A model generated the notes under the pieces. That model worked only from the letters and a program-made list of their open reading frames with translations, searched no databases and was not told the origin of the DNA. From Prevotella sp. UBA2756 (GTDB lineage Bacteria; Bacteroidota; Bacteroidia; Bacteroidales; Bacteroidaceae): 64,000 nucleotides of DNA. Of the stretch, positions 57,218 to 64,000 are shown piece by piece (the first letter of the stretch is position 1; each line of letters opens with the position of its first letter). The DNA lies in assembly GCA_002353205.1 (NCBI GenBank), contig DEJE01000016.1, positions 1 to 64,000 on the forward strand, in the 5' to 3' direction. The translations under genes and the position numbers were made by a program.

Positions 57218-58062
57218 TCCACAACCCCCGTCAGTTTCCAGTCTTCGCCGACGCGCTGGAAAGTCATTTCCATTTCCTGACCGTTGGCAATGCCGCGCAG
57301 CAGGAAGTATTTCTTCTTCCCCACCGCTGCTTTCTCACCGTAGATAATATTGTAGATGACGCCCTGCGGAAGGTCCGTAGGTCCGTAGTACCACCAGTCA
57401 TCGGGCGTGATGTTGGTGTGAAGATCCTTATATTCGTCGTCGGGATCGGGTCCCGAGAACGCTATCGACTCGGCCAAGCTCTCTGCCTGGAACGCAGAAT
57501 CGGTGGAGAACTTGTCATAGAAGGTGAGGAAGGAGGCGTTTCGGTTCTGTCCGACCGATGTCGTCGACACCTTCGTCAGCTTCCACTGCCCTTCCCGTCG
57601 GTCGAAGTGGAACGACTTCACCAGCTGCTCCTCCAGCCTGATCTGCTCTACCACGACGTGGCTCACGCTTGTGTCTTTCGACAGTTTCAGTTCTTTCCGG
57701 CTATCAAGTATGAGCGTATAGTAGCTCTGGGGCAGGAAGAGCGACTCCTGCTTCCACTGCTTGGCCTGCACCAGCTTCGTTCCGGCTGCCGACGTCGTGC
57801 TCAGTGGCCACATGATGCGGCTTTTCTGGAATTTTCTGTTGCCGAGGAAATTGTAGATGAAATCATCAAACAGTTCGTCGGCCGCTTTCGGTATCGGTGT
57901 TTCCTCCATGATTTCTTCGAGCGTATCAAGAGCCGTCGTGTCTGTGTCAGGCTTTACCACGTCGGTCGTGTCGCTCGCCACAGGCTTCTTGTCGGTGCAT
58001 CCGGTCGAGAAAAACAGCATGCCCACGCAGATGAAGACAACCACATAAAAACCTTTTCTCAT
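57214..58062 (-). CDS. DUF4348 lipoprotein
   Basis: This 282-residue lipoprotein (MRKGFYVVVFICVGMLFFST then Gly-Cys) matches DUF4348 in length and in blocks ADELFDDFIYNFLGNRKFQK, SRIMWPLS, and LRGIANGQEMEMTFQRVGED followed by WKLTGVVE. The Asp/Thr-rich linker follows the lipid anchor. The function is unknown. The 4-bp overlap with murB points to a cell-envelope role. It is the first gene of the operon. No consensus promoter stands out in the 138-bp gap to the divergent SpmAB gene. Confidence 0.8.
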   Translation of the reverse strand: MRKGFYVVVFICVGMLFFSTGCTDKKPVASDTTDVVKPDTDTTALDTLEEIMEETPIPKAADELFDDFIYNFLGNRKFQKSRIMWPLSTTSAAGTKLVQAKQWKQESLFLPQSYYTLILDSRKELKLSKDTSVSHVVVEQIRLEEQLVKSFHFDRREGQWKLTKVSTTSVGQNRNASFLTFYDKFSTDSAFQAESLAESIAFSGPDPDDEYKDLHTNITPDDWWYYGPTDLPQGVIYNIIYGEKAAVGKKKYFLLRGIANGQEMEMTFQRVGEDWKLTGVVE

Positions 58063-58149
58063 ACTTTTTAACCGTAAAAAGAGCTTTCTCTCAAATTTGT
58101 GGCAAAGTTACACACTTTTTTCGAAGTAAACGAAAGAATCTATAAAATA

Positions 58150-58181
58150 TTTGGCTGTATCAATTTAAATAAGTACTTTTG
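58150..58181 (+). promoter_or_regulatory. Promoter of the SpmAB fusion gene
   Basis: TTTG (58150-58153), a 20-bp spacer and TACTTTTG (58174-58181) end 19 bp before the ATG at 58201. Confidence 0.7.
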
Positions 58182-58200
58182 CATCAAATTATTATTGTTT

Positions 58201-59433
58201 ATGGCACTCAATTATATCTGGATAGGGCTTTTTGTTATCGGTACCATCGTCGGAGTCGTCCGGCTTGTTTTCATGGGAGACACCGAAGCCCTACCCTCCA
58301 TGATGGACTCTACCTTCGAGATGTCGAAGATGGCTTTTGAAATGACCCTCGGCCTCACCGGCACGCTGACGCTCTGGATGGGAATCCTAAAGGTTGGCGA
58401 AGACAGCGGCCTCGTGGCGAAGCTTGCCAAATGTCTCAGTCCCGTATTGTCAAAGCTCTTCCCCGAGATTCCCAGGAACCATCCTGCCCTTGGGAGCATC
58501 TTCATGAACATCTCTGCCAACATGCTCGGGCTCGACAATGCAGCCACGCCGTGCGGCCTGAAAGCCATGCAGGAGCTGCAGGAGCTGAATCCTAAGAAAG
58601 ACACGGCCACCAACTCGATGATCATGTTCCTCGTGCTCAACACCTCGGGCCTCACCATCATCCCCGTGTCCATCATGGCCTACCGTGCCAAGGCAGGCTC
58701 TGCCGACCCCACCGACGTGTTCATCCCGCTGCTGCTGACAACGATGGTCTCCACCCTCGTGGGTCTCCTCGTGGTCAGCATCGCCCAGCGCATCAACCTG
58801 TTCCGCCGCGCATTCCTCATCATGTTCGCCGTTGTGGCCGCCCTCGTGGGCAGTCTGTTCTGGGCCATGCACGGCATGGACAACACCGAGGTGCAGGCAT
58901 TCTGCCGCCTGCTCACCAGCTGCCTCATCATCGGAGCCATCGTGCTCTTCATCTGCTCGGGATGGTACAAGCGGCTCAACGTCTACGACTCGTTCATACA
59001 GGGAGCCAAGGGTGGCTTCGACGTCGCCGTCAGCCTCATCCCCTACTGTGTGGCCATCCTCGCCGCCATCGGCGTGTTCAAGGCCAGCGGTGCCCTCGGG
59101 CTCATACAAGACGGCATCACCTACGTGGTTGAGGCCTGCGGCATCAATTCCGACTTCGTGGCCGCCGTTCCCGTGGCCCTGATGAAGCCGCTCAACGGCA
59201 GCGGAGCCCGCGGCATGATGCTCGAGTGCATGGCCACCTACGGCCCCGACTCCTTCGTGGGCCATCTGGCCGGCGTGCTGCAAGGGTGCACCGACACCAC
59301 GTTCTACATCCTCGCCATCTATTTCGGCAGCGTGGGCGTGAAGAAATACCGCAACGCCGTGGGCTGCGGACTGGCCGCCGACTTCGCCGGCATGATAGCC
59401 GCCGTGCTCTTCAGCTACTATTTCTGGGGATAG
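58201..59433 (+). CDS. SpmA-SpmB fusion, nucleoside-recognition (Gate) domain membrane protein
   Basis: The protein has 410 residues from the ATG at 58201, and the earlier start is upstream of the promoter. About ten membrane segments carry two Gate domains. The first half resembles SpmA (SIFMNISANMLGLDNAATPC ... TIIPVSIMAYRAKAGSADPT). The second half resembles SpmB (VAVSLIPYCVAILAAIGVFK ... GSGARGMMLECMATYGPDSF). In Bacillus these are separate spore-maturation proteins. In non-spore-formers the fusion is common and its substrate is unknown. It is a single gene with a clear promoter. Confidence 0.9.
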   Translation: MALNYIWIGLFVIGTIVGVVRLVFMGDTEALPSMMDSTFEMSKMAFEMTLGLTGTLTLWMGILKVGEDSGLVAKLAKCLSPVLSKLFPEIPRNHPALGSIFMNISANMLGLDNAATPCGLKAMQELQELNPKKDTATNSMIMFLVLNTSGLTIIPVSIMAYRAKAGSADPTDVFIPLLLTTMVSTLVGLLVVSIAQRINLFRRAFLIMFAVVAALVGSLFWAMHGMDNTEVQAFCRLLTSCLIIGAIVLFICSGWYKRLNVYDSFIQGAKGGFDVAVSLIPYCVAILAAIGVFKASGALGLIQDGITYVVEACGINSDFVAAVPVALMKPLNGSGARGMMLECMATYGPDSFVGHLAGVLQGCTDTTFYILAIYFGSVGVKKYRNAVGCGLAADFAGMIAAVLFSYYFWG

Positions 59434-59464
59434 GCATCAACGCCACACTTCGGCAACGCAATTC

Positions 59465-60235
59465 ATGAATCACAAAATGACAATCAGTATGCAACTGTCC
59501 AGACGCTTGACGGCAACTGCCGTGGCAAGTTTTTTCATCATCGCTAACGCATTTTCTGCAACAAACGCCGGCACCAACAGACCCGACGACGACATGAGAT
59601 ACGTGCAGGTGGGGAAGAAAACCTACCACGTCTACAACTACACCGACAAGCGGCACACCTACAAGAAACCGTCGCACGTGGCGGCCGAGAACTGCTTCAT
59701 CGTCATCTCGAAAAAGGAATACCGCCTCTATGTCTACGAAGTGGCCGGCCGCGACACACTCCTCGTGGCCCACTACCCCGTCTGCTACGCGAAGAACGCG
59801 GGCAACAAGCAGCGCGTGGGCGACATGAAGACGCCCGAAAGCAGCATGGCGAAGCCCTTCACCATCAGCCAGATACAGCCGGCATCGTCGTGGAAGCACG
59901 ACTTCAACGACGGCCGCGGCACCATACCGTCGTATGGAGCGTGGTTCATGAGACTCGTCACGCCCGGACATTCGGGCATCGGCATCCACGGAAGCACGAA
60001 CAACGAGGCCAGCGTCCCGGGGCGCGACAGCGAGGGCTGCATCCGCCTGCGCGACAACGACATCAAGCATCTGAAGGAACACTACGCCCGACTGAACACC
60101 AAGGTGGTGGTGAAGAGCATCGACCAGGGCAAGCTGCCCTTCGAGAAGAAAGCCGAGAAAGCCCTCGGCAAACGCTACCAAGCCCCCGTGAAAGGCTACA
60201 CACTCCCTACAGGCGCAAAATTTGTAGGCCGATAG
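59465..60235 (+). CDS. L,D-transpeptidase (YkuD domain)
   Basis: This 256-residue exported enzyme has a signal sequence within residues 1-35. The start may be Met1, Met5 or Met9. The YkuD domain is at about 75-220 with the catalytic motif HGSTNNEASVPGRDSEGCIR (His175, Cys192, Arg194). It also has ENCFIVISKKEYRLYVYEVA. It should form 3-3 cross-links in peptidoglycan or attach proteins to it. The C-terminal 30 residues are basic. It follows the SpmAB gene by 31 bp, and the pheS promoter lies 25 bp after its stop. Confidence 0.92.
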   Translation: MNHKMTISMQLSRRLTATAVASFFIIANAFSATNAGTNRPDDDMRYVQVGKKTYHVYNYTDKRHTYKKPSHVAAENCFIVISKKEYRLYVYEVAGRDTLLVAHYPVCYAKNAGNKQRVGDMKTPESSMAKPFTISQIQPASSWKHDFNDGRGTIPSYGAWFMRLVTPGHSGIGIHGSTNNEASVPGRDSEGCIRLRDNDIKHLKEHYARLNTKVVVKSIDQGKLPFEKKAEKALGKRYQAPVKGYTLPTGAKFVGR

Positions 60236-60259
60236 TCGTGATAATTCAAAAATAATCAG

Positions 60260-60267
60260 TACCTTTG
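60260..60267 (+). promoter_or_regulatory. -7 box of pheS
   Basis: TACCTTTG gives a leader of about 76 nt. No run of Phe codons is present in the leader, so it is not a Phe attenuator of the trp type. Confidence 0.55.
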
Positions 60268-60349
60268 CACCCCAAAAGGATGTGAGACCAGCGTCGGCAC
60301 AGCTTTCGCCGGCCATCATGTAATAACAGTAAATCAGCAAATCGTAAAG

Positions 60350-61390
60350 ATGATACTCGAAAGAATAGAAGAACTGCTGAAAGAGGTAAGCCAGCTTTCG
60401 GCTTCCAATGCAGAAGAAATTGAGGCACTCAGACTGAAATACCTCAGCAAGAAGGGCGAGATCAACGCCCTGATGCAGGAGTTCCGCAACGTGGCGGCCG
60501 ACCAGAAGAAGACCGTCGGCATGAAGATCAACGAACTGAAGCAGACGGCCACGGAGCGCATCAACGCCCTGCGCGAGCAGACAGCCGTCGCCGACAGCGG
60601 CTGCGACGACCTCGACCTGACGCGCACACCCTACCCCATTGAACTGGGAACGCGCCACCCGCTGACCATCGTGCGCAACGAAATCATCGACATCTTCCAG
60701 CGCATGGGATTCGTCTTGGCCGACGGGCCCGAGGTGGAAGACGACCTGCACGTGTTCACCAAGATGAACTTCGCCGCCGACCACCCCGCCCGCGACATGC
60801 AAGACACCTTCTTCGTGGAGCAGAGCGCTACGGGCGACGTGACGAAAAACATTCTCCTCCGCTCGCACACCAGCTCGGTGCAGGCACGCGTCATGGAGAC
60901 ACAGCAGCCCCCGATACGCGTCATCTGCCCCGGACGAGTCTACCGCAACGAGGCCATCACAGCCCGCGCCCACTGCTTCTTCCATCAGATTGAGGGACTG
61001 TATATCGACAAGAACGTATCGTTCACCGACCTCAAGCAGGTGCTGCTCAGCTTCGCGCGCGAGCTCTTCGGCACCGACACGAAGATACGCCTGCGCCCAA
61101 GCTACTTCCCCTTCACCGAACCGAGTGCCGAGATGGACATCTCGTGCCACATCTGCGGCGGCAAGGGCTGCGGCTTCTGCAAGCACACAGGATGGGTGGA
61201 GATTCTCGGATGCGGCATGGTGGATCCCAACGTGCTCGAGCTCTGCGGCATCGACAGCAAGGTATACAGCGGCTACGCCTTCGGTCTGGGCGTGGAGCGC
61301 ATCACCAACCTGAAATATCAGGTGAGCGACCTCCGCATGTTCTCCGAGAACGACGTCCGCTTCCTGCGCGAATTCGAGGCTGCCCACTGA
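60350..61390 (+). CDS. pheS: Phenylalanyl-tRNA synthetase alpha chain
   Basis: This 346-residue class II synthetase subunit has an N-terminal coiled coil (1-90). Motif 2 lies in TRVYRNEAITARAHCFFHQI-like sequence (about 195-215). CHICGGKGCGFCKHTGWVEI contains cysteines typical of this bacterial group, and the C-terminal motif 3 is GYAFGLGVERITNLKY. It pairs with PheT, which is not in the window. A terminator follows at 61527-61575. Confidence 0.98.
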   Translation: MILERIEELLKEVSQLSASNAEEIEALRLKYLSKKGEINALMQEFRNVAADQKKTVGMKINELKQTATERINALREQTAVADSGCDDLDLTRTPYPIELGTRHPLTIVRNEIIDIFQRMGFVLADGPEVEDDLHVFTKMNFAADHPARDMQDTFFVEQSATGDVTKNILLRSHTSSVQARVMETQQPPIRVICPGRVYRNEAITARAHCFFHQIEGLYIDKNVSFTDLKQVLLSFARELFGTDTKIRLRPSYFPFTEPSAEMDISCHICGGKGCGFCKHTGWVEILGCGMVDPNVLELCGIDSKVYSGYAFGLGVERITNLKYQVSDLRMFSENDVRFLREFEAAH

Positions 61391-61407
61391 TTCCCGAAGA
61401 GCTATTT

Positions 61408-61522
61408 CCACGCTCAGCGCAACACATCAGCGCTACATACAGCGTAAAAACATCCGTGCTACGCACAGCGTAAGCCATCTGCCGCACAGCATATAGCTGC
61501 AGATGCACAGCGTAAACCATAC
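61408..61522 (+). repeat. Degenerate CACAGCGTAA-type repeats after pheS
   Basis: CAGCG cores at 61415, 61428, 61440, 61466, 61487 (as CAGCA) and 61508 show spacings of 12-26 bp, about 21 bp in the last three. These form a loose array between the pheS stop and its terminator. Confidence 0.55.
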
Positions 61523-61526
61523 CTCA

Positions 61527-61575
61527 GCATGCCAGAAGAGCGAACCACGCTTTTCTGGCATGTTTCTTTTCCCCC
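61527..61575 (+). terminator. Terminator of pheS
   Basis: ATGCCAGAA and TTCTGGCAT pair around GAGCGAACCACGCT-type loop, followed by GTTTCTTTTCC. Confidence 0.75.
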
Positions 61576-61685
61576 TCGTTCCCGCTTTTTCCCAGCCGTC
61601 ATGGCAACCATCCTCAGCTGCCCATTGAACGGTTTCTCGCTGCCAAACGAGTGCTGTCGTCCTGTCATCCGCGCGCTGTTGAATG

Positions 61686-61773
61686 GCAAAACGATTTATT
61701 TTGCTGAGGAAAACAATTTATTTTGCTGAGGAAAACAATTGATATTGAAGAGCAAAACAATTGAAATTGCAAA
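61686..61773 (+). repeat. 22-bp tandem repeat, copy set 3
   Basis: Four units begin at 61686, 61708, 61730 and 61752, again exactly 22 bp apart. Their halves are G(C/G)AAAACAATT and TATTTTGCTGA or variants. They lie in the 580-bp pheS-trmD gap, which otherwise holds hairpins CGAGCAAC/GTTGCTCG (61797-61820) and TCGCCC/GGGCGA (61898-61915) and no gene. Confidence 0.9.
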
Positions 61774-61955
61774 GGAGGAGCGCTCTGCGAGCAACGCAAG
61801 AGAGTTGCTCGGGCAGGAAAAAGACATCGCTGCGGCGGGTCGGTTTGCCGTCAACGATGAAAGACGTTGCGAACAGAGCACAGCCTGAAACGGTTGATTT
61901 CGCCCGAAACGGGCGATATTTTGTAGGAAAAGGCGCGTTATTTAAAATTATTTTG

Positions 61956-61963
61956 TATTTTTG
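61956..61963 (+). promoter_or_regulatory. -7 box of trmD, close to the start codon
   Basis: TATTTTTG ends 8 bp before the trmD ATG at 61972, so the mRNA is predicted to be leaderless or nearly so. Confidence 0.6.
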
Positions 61964-61971
61964 CATGCGAT

Positions 61972-62655
61972 ATGAGAATAGACATCATTACCGTCCTGCC
62001 GGAGATGATCGAGGGCTTCGTGCACGAATCAATCCTGGCAAGGGCTGAGAAGAAAGGGCTGGCAGAGATCCACCTGCACAACCTTCGCGACTATACGCTC
62101 GACAAATGGCGCCGCGTGGACGACTATCCCTACGGCGGCTTTGCCGGTATGGTGATGCAGATAGAACCCATCGACCGCTGCATCTCCGCCCTGAAGGCAG
62201 AAAGAGAGTACGACGAGGTGATCTTCACCTCGCCCGACGGTGAGCAGTTCAACCAGCATGTGGCCAACGACTTGTCGCTGCTGGAGAACATTATCATCCT
62301 GTGCGGCCACTACAAAGGCATCGACCAGCGCATCCGCGACCACCTCATCACGCGCGAGATCTCCATCGGCGACTACGTGCTGACGGGCGGCGAACTGGCT
62401 GCGGCCGTCATGGCCGACGCCATCGTGCGCATCATTCCCGGCGTGGTGGGCGACGAGCAGAGCGCGCTCTCCGACTGTTTCCAGGACGACCTGCTGGCCG
62501 CTCCCATCTACACCCGGCCGGCCGAATACAAAGGTTGGCGGGTGCCCGACATCCTGCTGAGCGGCCACGAGGCGAAGATCAAGGAGTGGGAAATGGAACA
62601 GGCGCTGGAACGGACGCGCCGCCTGCGCCCCGATTTGCTGAAAACAAACAAATAA
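61972..62655 (+). CDS. trmD: tRNA (guanine-N1)-methyltransferase
   Basis: This 227-residue SPOUT methyltransferase modifies G37 of tRNAs to prevent frameshifting. Motifs of the knotted SAM site are DDYPYGGFAGMVMQIEPI, FTSPDGEQFNQ, LCGHYKGIDQRI, and SIGDYVLTGGELAAAVMADA. The last residues YKGWRVPDILLSGHEAKIKE are also diagnostic. The length is normal. It stands alone here, not in the usual rpsP-rimM-trmD-rplS set. Confidence 0.97.
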   Translation: MRIDIITVLPEMIEGFVHESILARAEKKGLAEIHLHNLRDYTLDKWRRVDDYPYGGFAGMVMQIEPIDRCISALKAEREYDEVIFTSPDGEQFNQHVANDLSLLENIIILCGHYKGIDQRIRDHLITREISIGDYVLTGGELAAAVMADAIVRIIPGVVGDEQSALSDCFQDDLLAAPIYTRPAEYKGWRVPDILLSGHEAKIKEWEMEQALERTRRLRPDLLKTNK

Positions 62656-62680
62656 GTATAAACCTCTAAAAATCAACGAC

Positions 62681-63154
62681 ATGGACAACAATCCTAACGG
62701 ACAGGGCTACACGCCCCAGAACAACGGCCAGTATGGCCAGGGATATAACCCGCAGCAGCCTCAGCAAGGCTACAACCCGCAACAGGGCTACAACCCACAG
62801 CAGCCGCAGGGCTACAACCCGCAACAGGGCTACAATCCGCAGCAAGCCTACGGACAGCAGCAGGCTTACGGACAACAGCGCAACGCCATGCCGCCCATGA
62901 AGCCCAACAATAACCTCATCCTCGCCATCTTCACCACCCTTTGCTGCTGCCTTCCCTTGGGCATCTATGCCATCATTAAGGCTACAAAGGTGGACAGCCT
63001 CTACAACACCGGCCAGTATCAGGCTGCCATGGCTGAAGCCGCAGAAGCCAAGAAATGGAGCATCATCGGCATTGGTGTAGGACTAGTCATTCAGATCATC
63101 TACATTGCAATCTATGGCTGGGCCATCGCTAAGGGCTACATGGATTCAATGTAA
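62681..63154 (+). CDS. CD225/dispanin-family membrane protein with GYNPQQ repeats
   Basis: The 157-residue protein has an N-terminal low-complexity region (residues 1-70) made of GYNPQQ, QAYGQQ and QPQ repeats, rich in Tyr, Gln and Gly. The CD225 domain follows: NLILAIFTTLCCCLPLGIYA (first helix), ATKVDSLYNTGQYQAAMAEA, and a second helix GIGVGLVIQIIYIAIYGWAI. Bacterial dispanins are membrane proteins of uncertain role. It starts 25 bp after trmD and leads into DUF2752 and TM2 genes. Confidence 0.9.
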   Translation: MDNNPNGQGYTPQNNGQYGQGYNPQQPQQGYNPQQGYNPQQPQGYNPQQGYNPQQAYGQQQAYGQQRNAMPPMKPNNNLILAIFTTLCCCLPLGIYAIIKATKVDSLYNTGQYQAAMAEAAEAKKWSIIGIGVGLVIQIIYIAIYGWAIAKGYMDSM

Positions 63155-63160
63155 CCGGAG

Positions 63161-63529
63161 TTGAAAAAGATTGTCATCGGCCTCCTGTTGCTCGCTGCGC
63201 TGGCACTGCTCCTGCTGATAGACCCCGCAGAGAGTGTGTGGATGCCCAAATGCCCGTTCAAGCTGCTGACCGGACTGCAGTGTCCAGGCTGTGGCGGACA
63301 ACGTGCCGTGCATGCCTTGCTGCATGGCGATGTGGTGGGAGCGCTGCGCTACAACTGGTTTCTCATCTACGCCGCTCCCTATCTTCTGCTGCTCATCGTT
63401 GAAAGGTTCTTCCTCCGAGGCGACTGGCAGCAGAAGGTACAACGTTTTGCCGAGAACAGACATGTGGTGATGTTCTACGTGGTGAGCTATTGCGTGTGGC
63501 TGGTAGCGAGGAACATCTTGCACATCTGA
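63161..63529 (+). CDS. DUF2752 membrane protein, TTG start
   Basis: The 122-residue protein starts at a TTG codon (63161) preceded by CCGGAG. No ATG gives a full-length frame. A hydrophobic N-terminal helix, then the DUF2752 signature KCPFKLLTGLQCPGCGGQRA with four conserved cysteines or glycines, and further helices (NWFLIYAAPYLLLLIVERFF) follow. DUF2752 function is unknown. It usually sits beside CD225 or TM2 genes, as here. It starts 6 bp after the CD225 stop. Confidence 0.85.
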   Translation: MKKIVIGLLLLAALALLLLIDPAESVWMPKCPFKLLTGLQCPGCGGQRAVHALLHGDVVGALRYNWFLIYAAPYLLLLIVERFFLRGDWQQKVQRFAENRHVVMFYVVSYCVWLVARNILHI

Positions 63530-63573
63530 ACGACGTGATAGCCACACGGACAGAACACATAAAAAAGAAAGAT

Positions 63574-63915
63574 ATGGACGAACAAAGAATCAACCAGGTG
63601 CTTATGGCCTACGCAGACAAACTGCCCCCCATGAGCATAGAATCGCTGAAGAGCCGCATCCTCTACAGTCGCCTTGACGAGAACTCCCTTCAGATTCTGC
63701 TGATGCAGATGAAAGACCCGACCATCTCGCTCATCCTCTCCATCCTGACAGGAACAGTGGGCGTAGACAGGTTCTACATCGGCGACATCGGCATGGGTAT
63801 CGGCAAACTGCTCACAGGCGGCGGCTGCGGTATATGGTGGCTCATCGACATCTTCCTGATTATGGACGCCACGCGCCAGAAGAATCTCGAGATGCTGATG
63901 ATGCGTCTGGTCTAA
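63574..63915 (+). CDS. TM2-domain membrane protein
   Basis: The 113-residue protein starts MDEQRINQVLMAYADKLPPM at 63574. The upstream frame overlaps DUF2752 and is rejected. The C-terminal TM2 domain has two helices around a short turn: SLILSILTGTVGVDRFYIGD, then IGMGIGKLLTGGGCGIWWLI and DIFLIMDATRQKN, with the conserved DRFY motif. It belongs to the CD225-DUF2752-TM2 cluster. Its stop overlaps the convergent stop of the next gene by 2 bp. Confidence 0.9.
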   Translation: MDEQRINQVLMAYADKLPPMSIESLKSRILYSRLDENSLQILLMQMKDPTISLILSILTGTVGVDRFYIGDIGMGIGKLLTGGGCGIWWLIDIFLIMDATRQKNLEMLMMRLV

Positions 63916-64000
63916 TCGCTGGCCAGATGTTCGCGGCAGAAGCGCTCGCCCTGTTCGAAGCCCTCCTCGTAGAGGCGCTCCAGCTTGGCCAGGTCTCTCT
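63912..64000 (-). CDS. C-terminal end of a minus-strand gene, possibly patatin-like phospholipase
   Basis: From the right edge the minus strand reads an open frame ending RDLAKLERLYEEGFEQGERF and CREHLASD with a TAG stop at 63914-63912. The LxxLYxxGFxxG pattern resembles the end of some patatin-like phospholipases, but only 29 codons are visible, so the product name is tentative. Confidence 0.4.
   Translation of the reverse strand, partial: RDLAKLERLYEEGFEQGERFCREHLASD

Noticed and set aside
59411..61411. Minus-strand open frame of 666 codons opposite the transpeptidase and pheS
   Set aside because: Both sense-strand genes are complete and recognised. The antisense frame has no known domain.

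Overview
The window looks like a chromosomal segment of a Bacteroidales bacterium, most likely a Prevotella-type organism. The evidence is BspA-type leucine-rich-repeat proteins with short C-terminal sorting tails, lipoprotein regulators that join TPRs to a C-terminal DNA-binding region, FimB/Mfa2-like, DUF3244, DUF4230, DUF4738 and DUF4348 proteins, and Bacteroidetes promoters (TTTG, about 20 bp, TAnnTTTG) upstream of many genes. No rRNA or tRNA gene, insertion sequence, integrase or CRISPR array was seen. Placement below family level is inference.

Layout. 1-3.2 kb (minus): a cassette of TPR lipoprotein regulator, DUF3244 protein and BspA-like protein (cut by the window edge). 3.3-11.5 kb (minus): a complete tryptophan operon in the order trpL-D-C-F-A-thioesterase-B-E-G, with a leader peptide carrying three consecutive Trp codons and an attenuator terminator. 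11.6-17.1 kb: an AGCS amino-acid symporter, a DUF4230 pair, DUF4890/DUF4738 envelope proteins, a small unknown protein and exonuclease III. 17.7-21.1 kb (minus): a second, rearranged copy of the regulator/DUF3244/BspA cassette whose interior has been replaced, leaving two chimeric genes. 21.3-32.6 kb: ribH and a TPR protein, recF-DUF721, an AlbA_2 protein, tex, thrS-infC-rpmI-rplT, and a Y-family polymerase. 32.7-37 kb: a FimB-like lipoprotein lying between umuC and umuD, a B3/B4 protein and ligA. 37-44 kb: a TPR-AraC regulator, a probable small RNA, a two-domain esterase and nrdD-nrdG. 44.3-50.5 kb (plus): a CotH kinase protein, a membrane AAA+ (CbxX-type) protein, and ptb-buk. 50.5-64 kb: SPOR-ruvX-def-TPR, ytxH-holin, DUF4348-murB-MBL, SpmAB fusion, L,D-transpeptidase, pheS, trmD, and a CD225-DUF2752-TM2 cluster.

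The strongest unusual signals are in repeats and rearrangements. Several families of short tandem repeats fill the spacers. One of them (8-mer AACTYGTC) brackets trpE in opposite orientations, and GC-rich elements have entered the trpE reading frame, adding roughly 59 residues. A family with an exact 22-bp period, close to two helical turns, recurs at 17.4, 43.8 and 61.7 kb. Other points for follow-up are a 183-nt noncoding transcript candidate at 39.15-39.33 kb, predicted leaderless mRNAs, and stacked inverted repeats in the nrdD leader.
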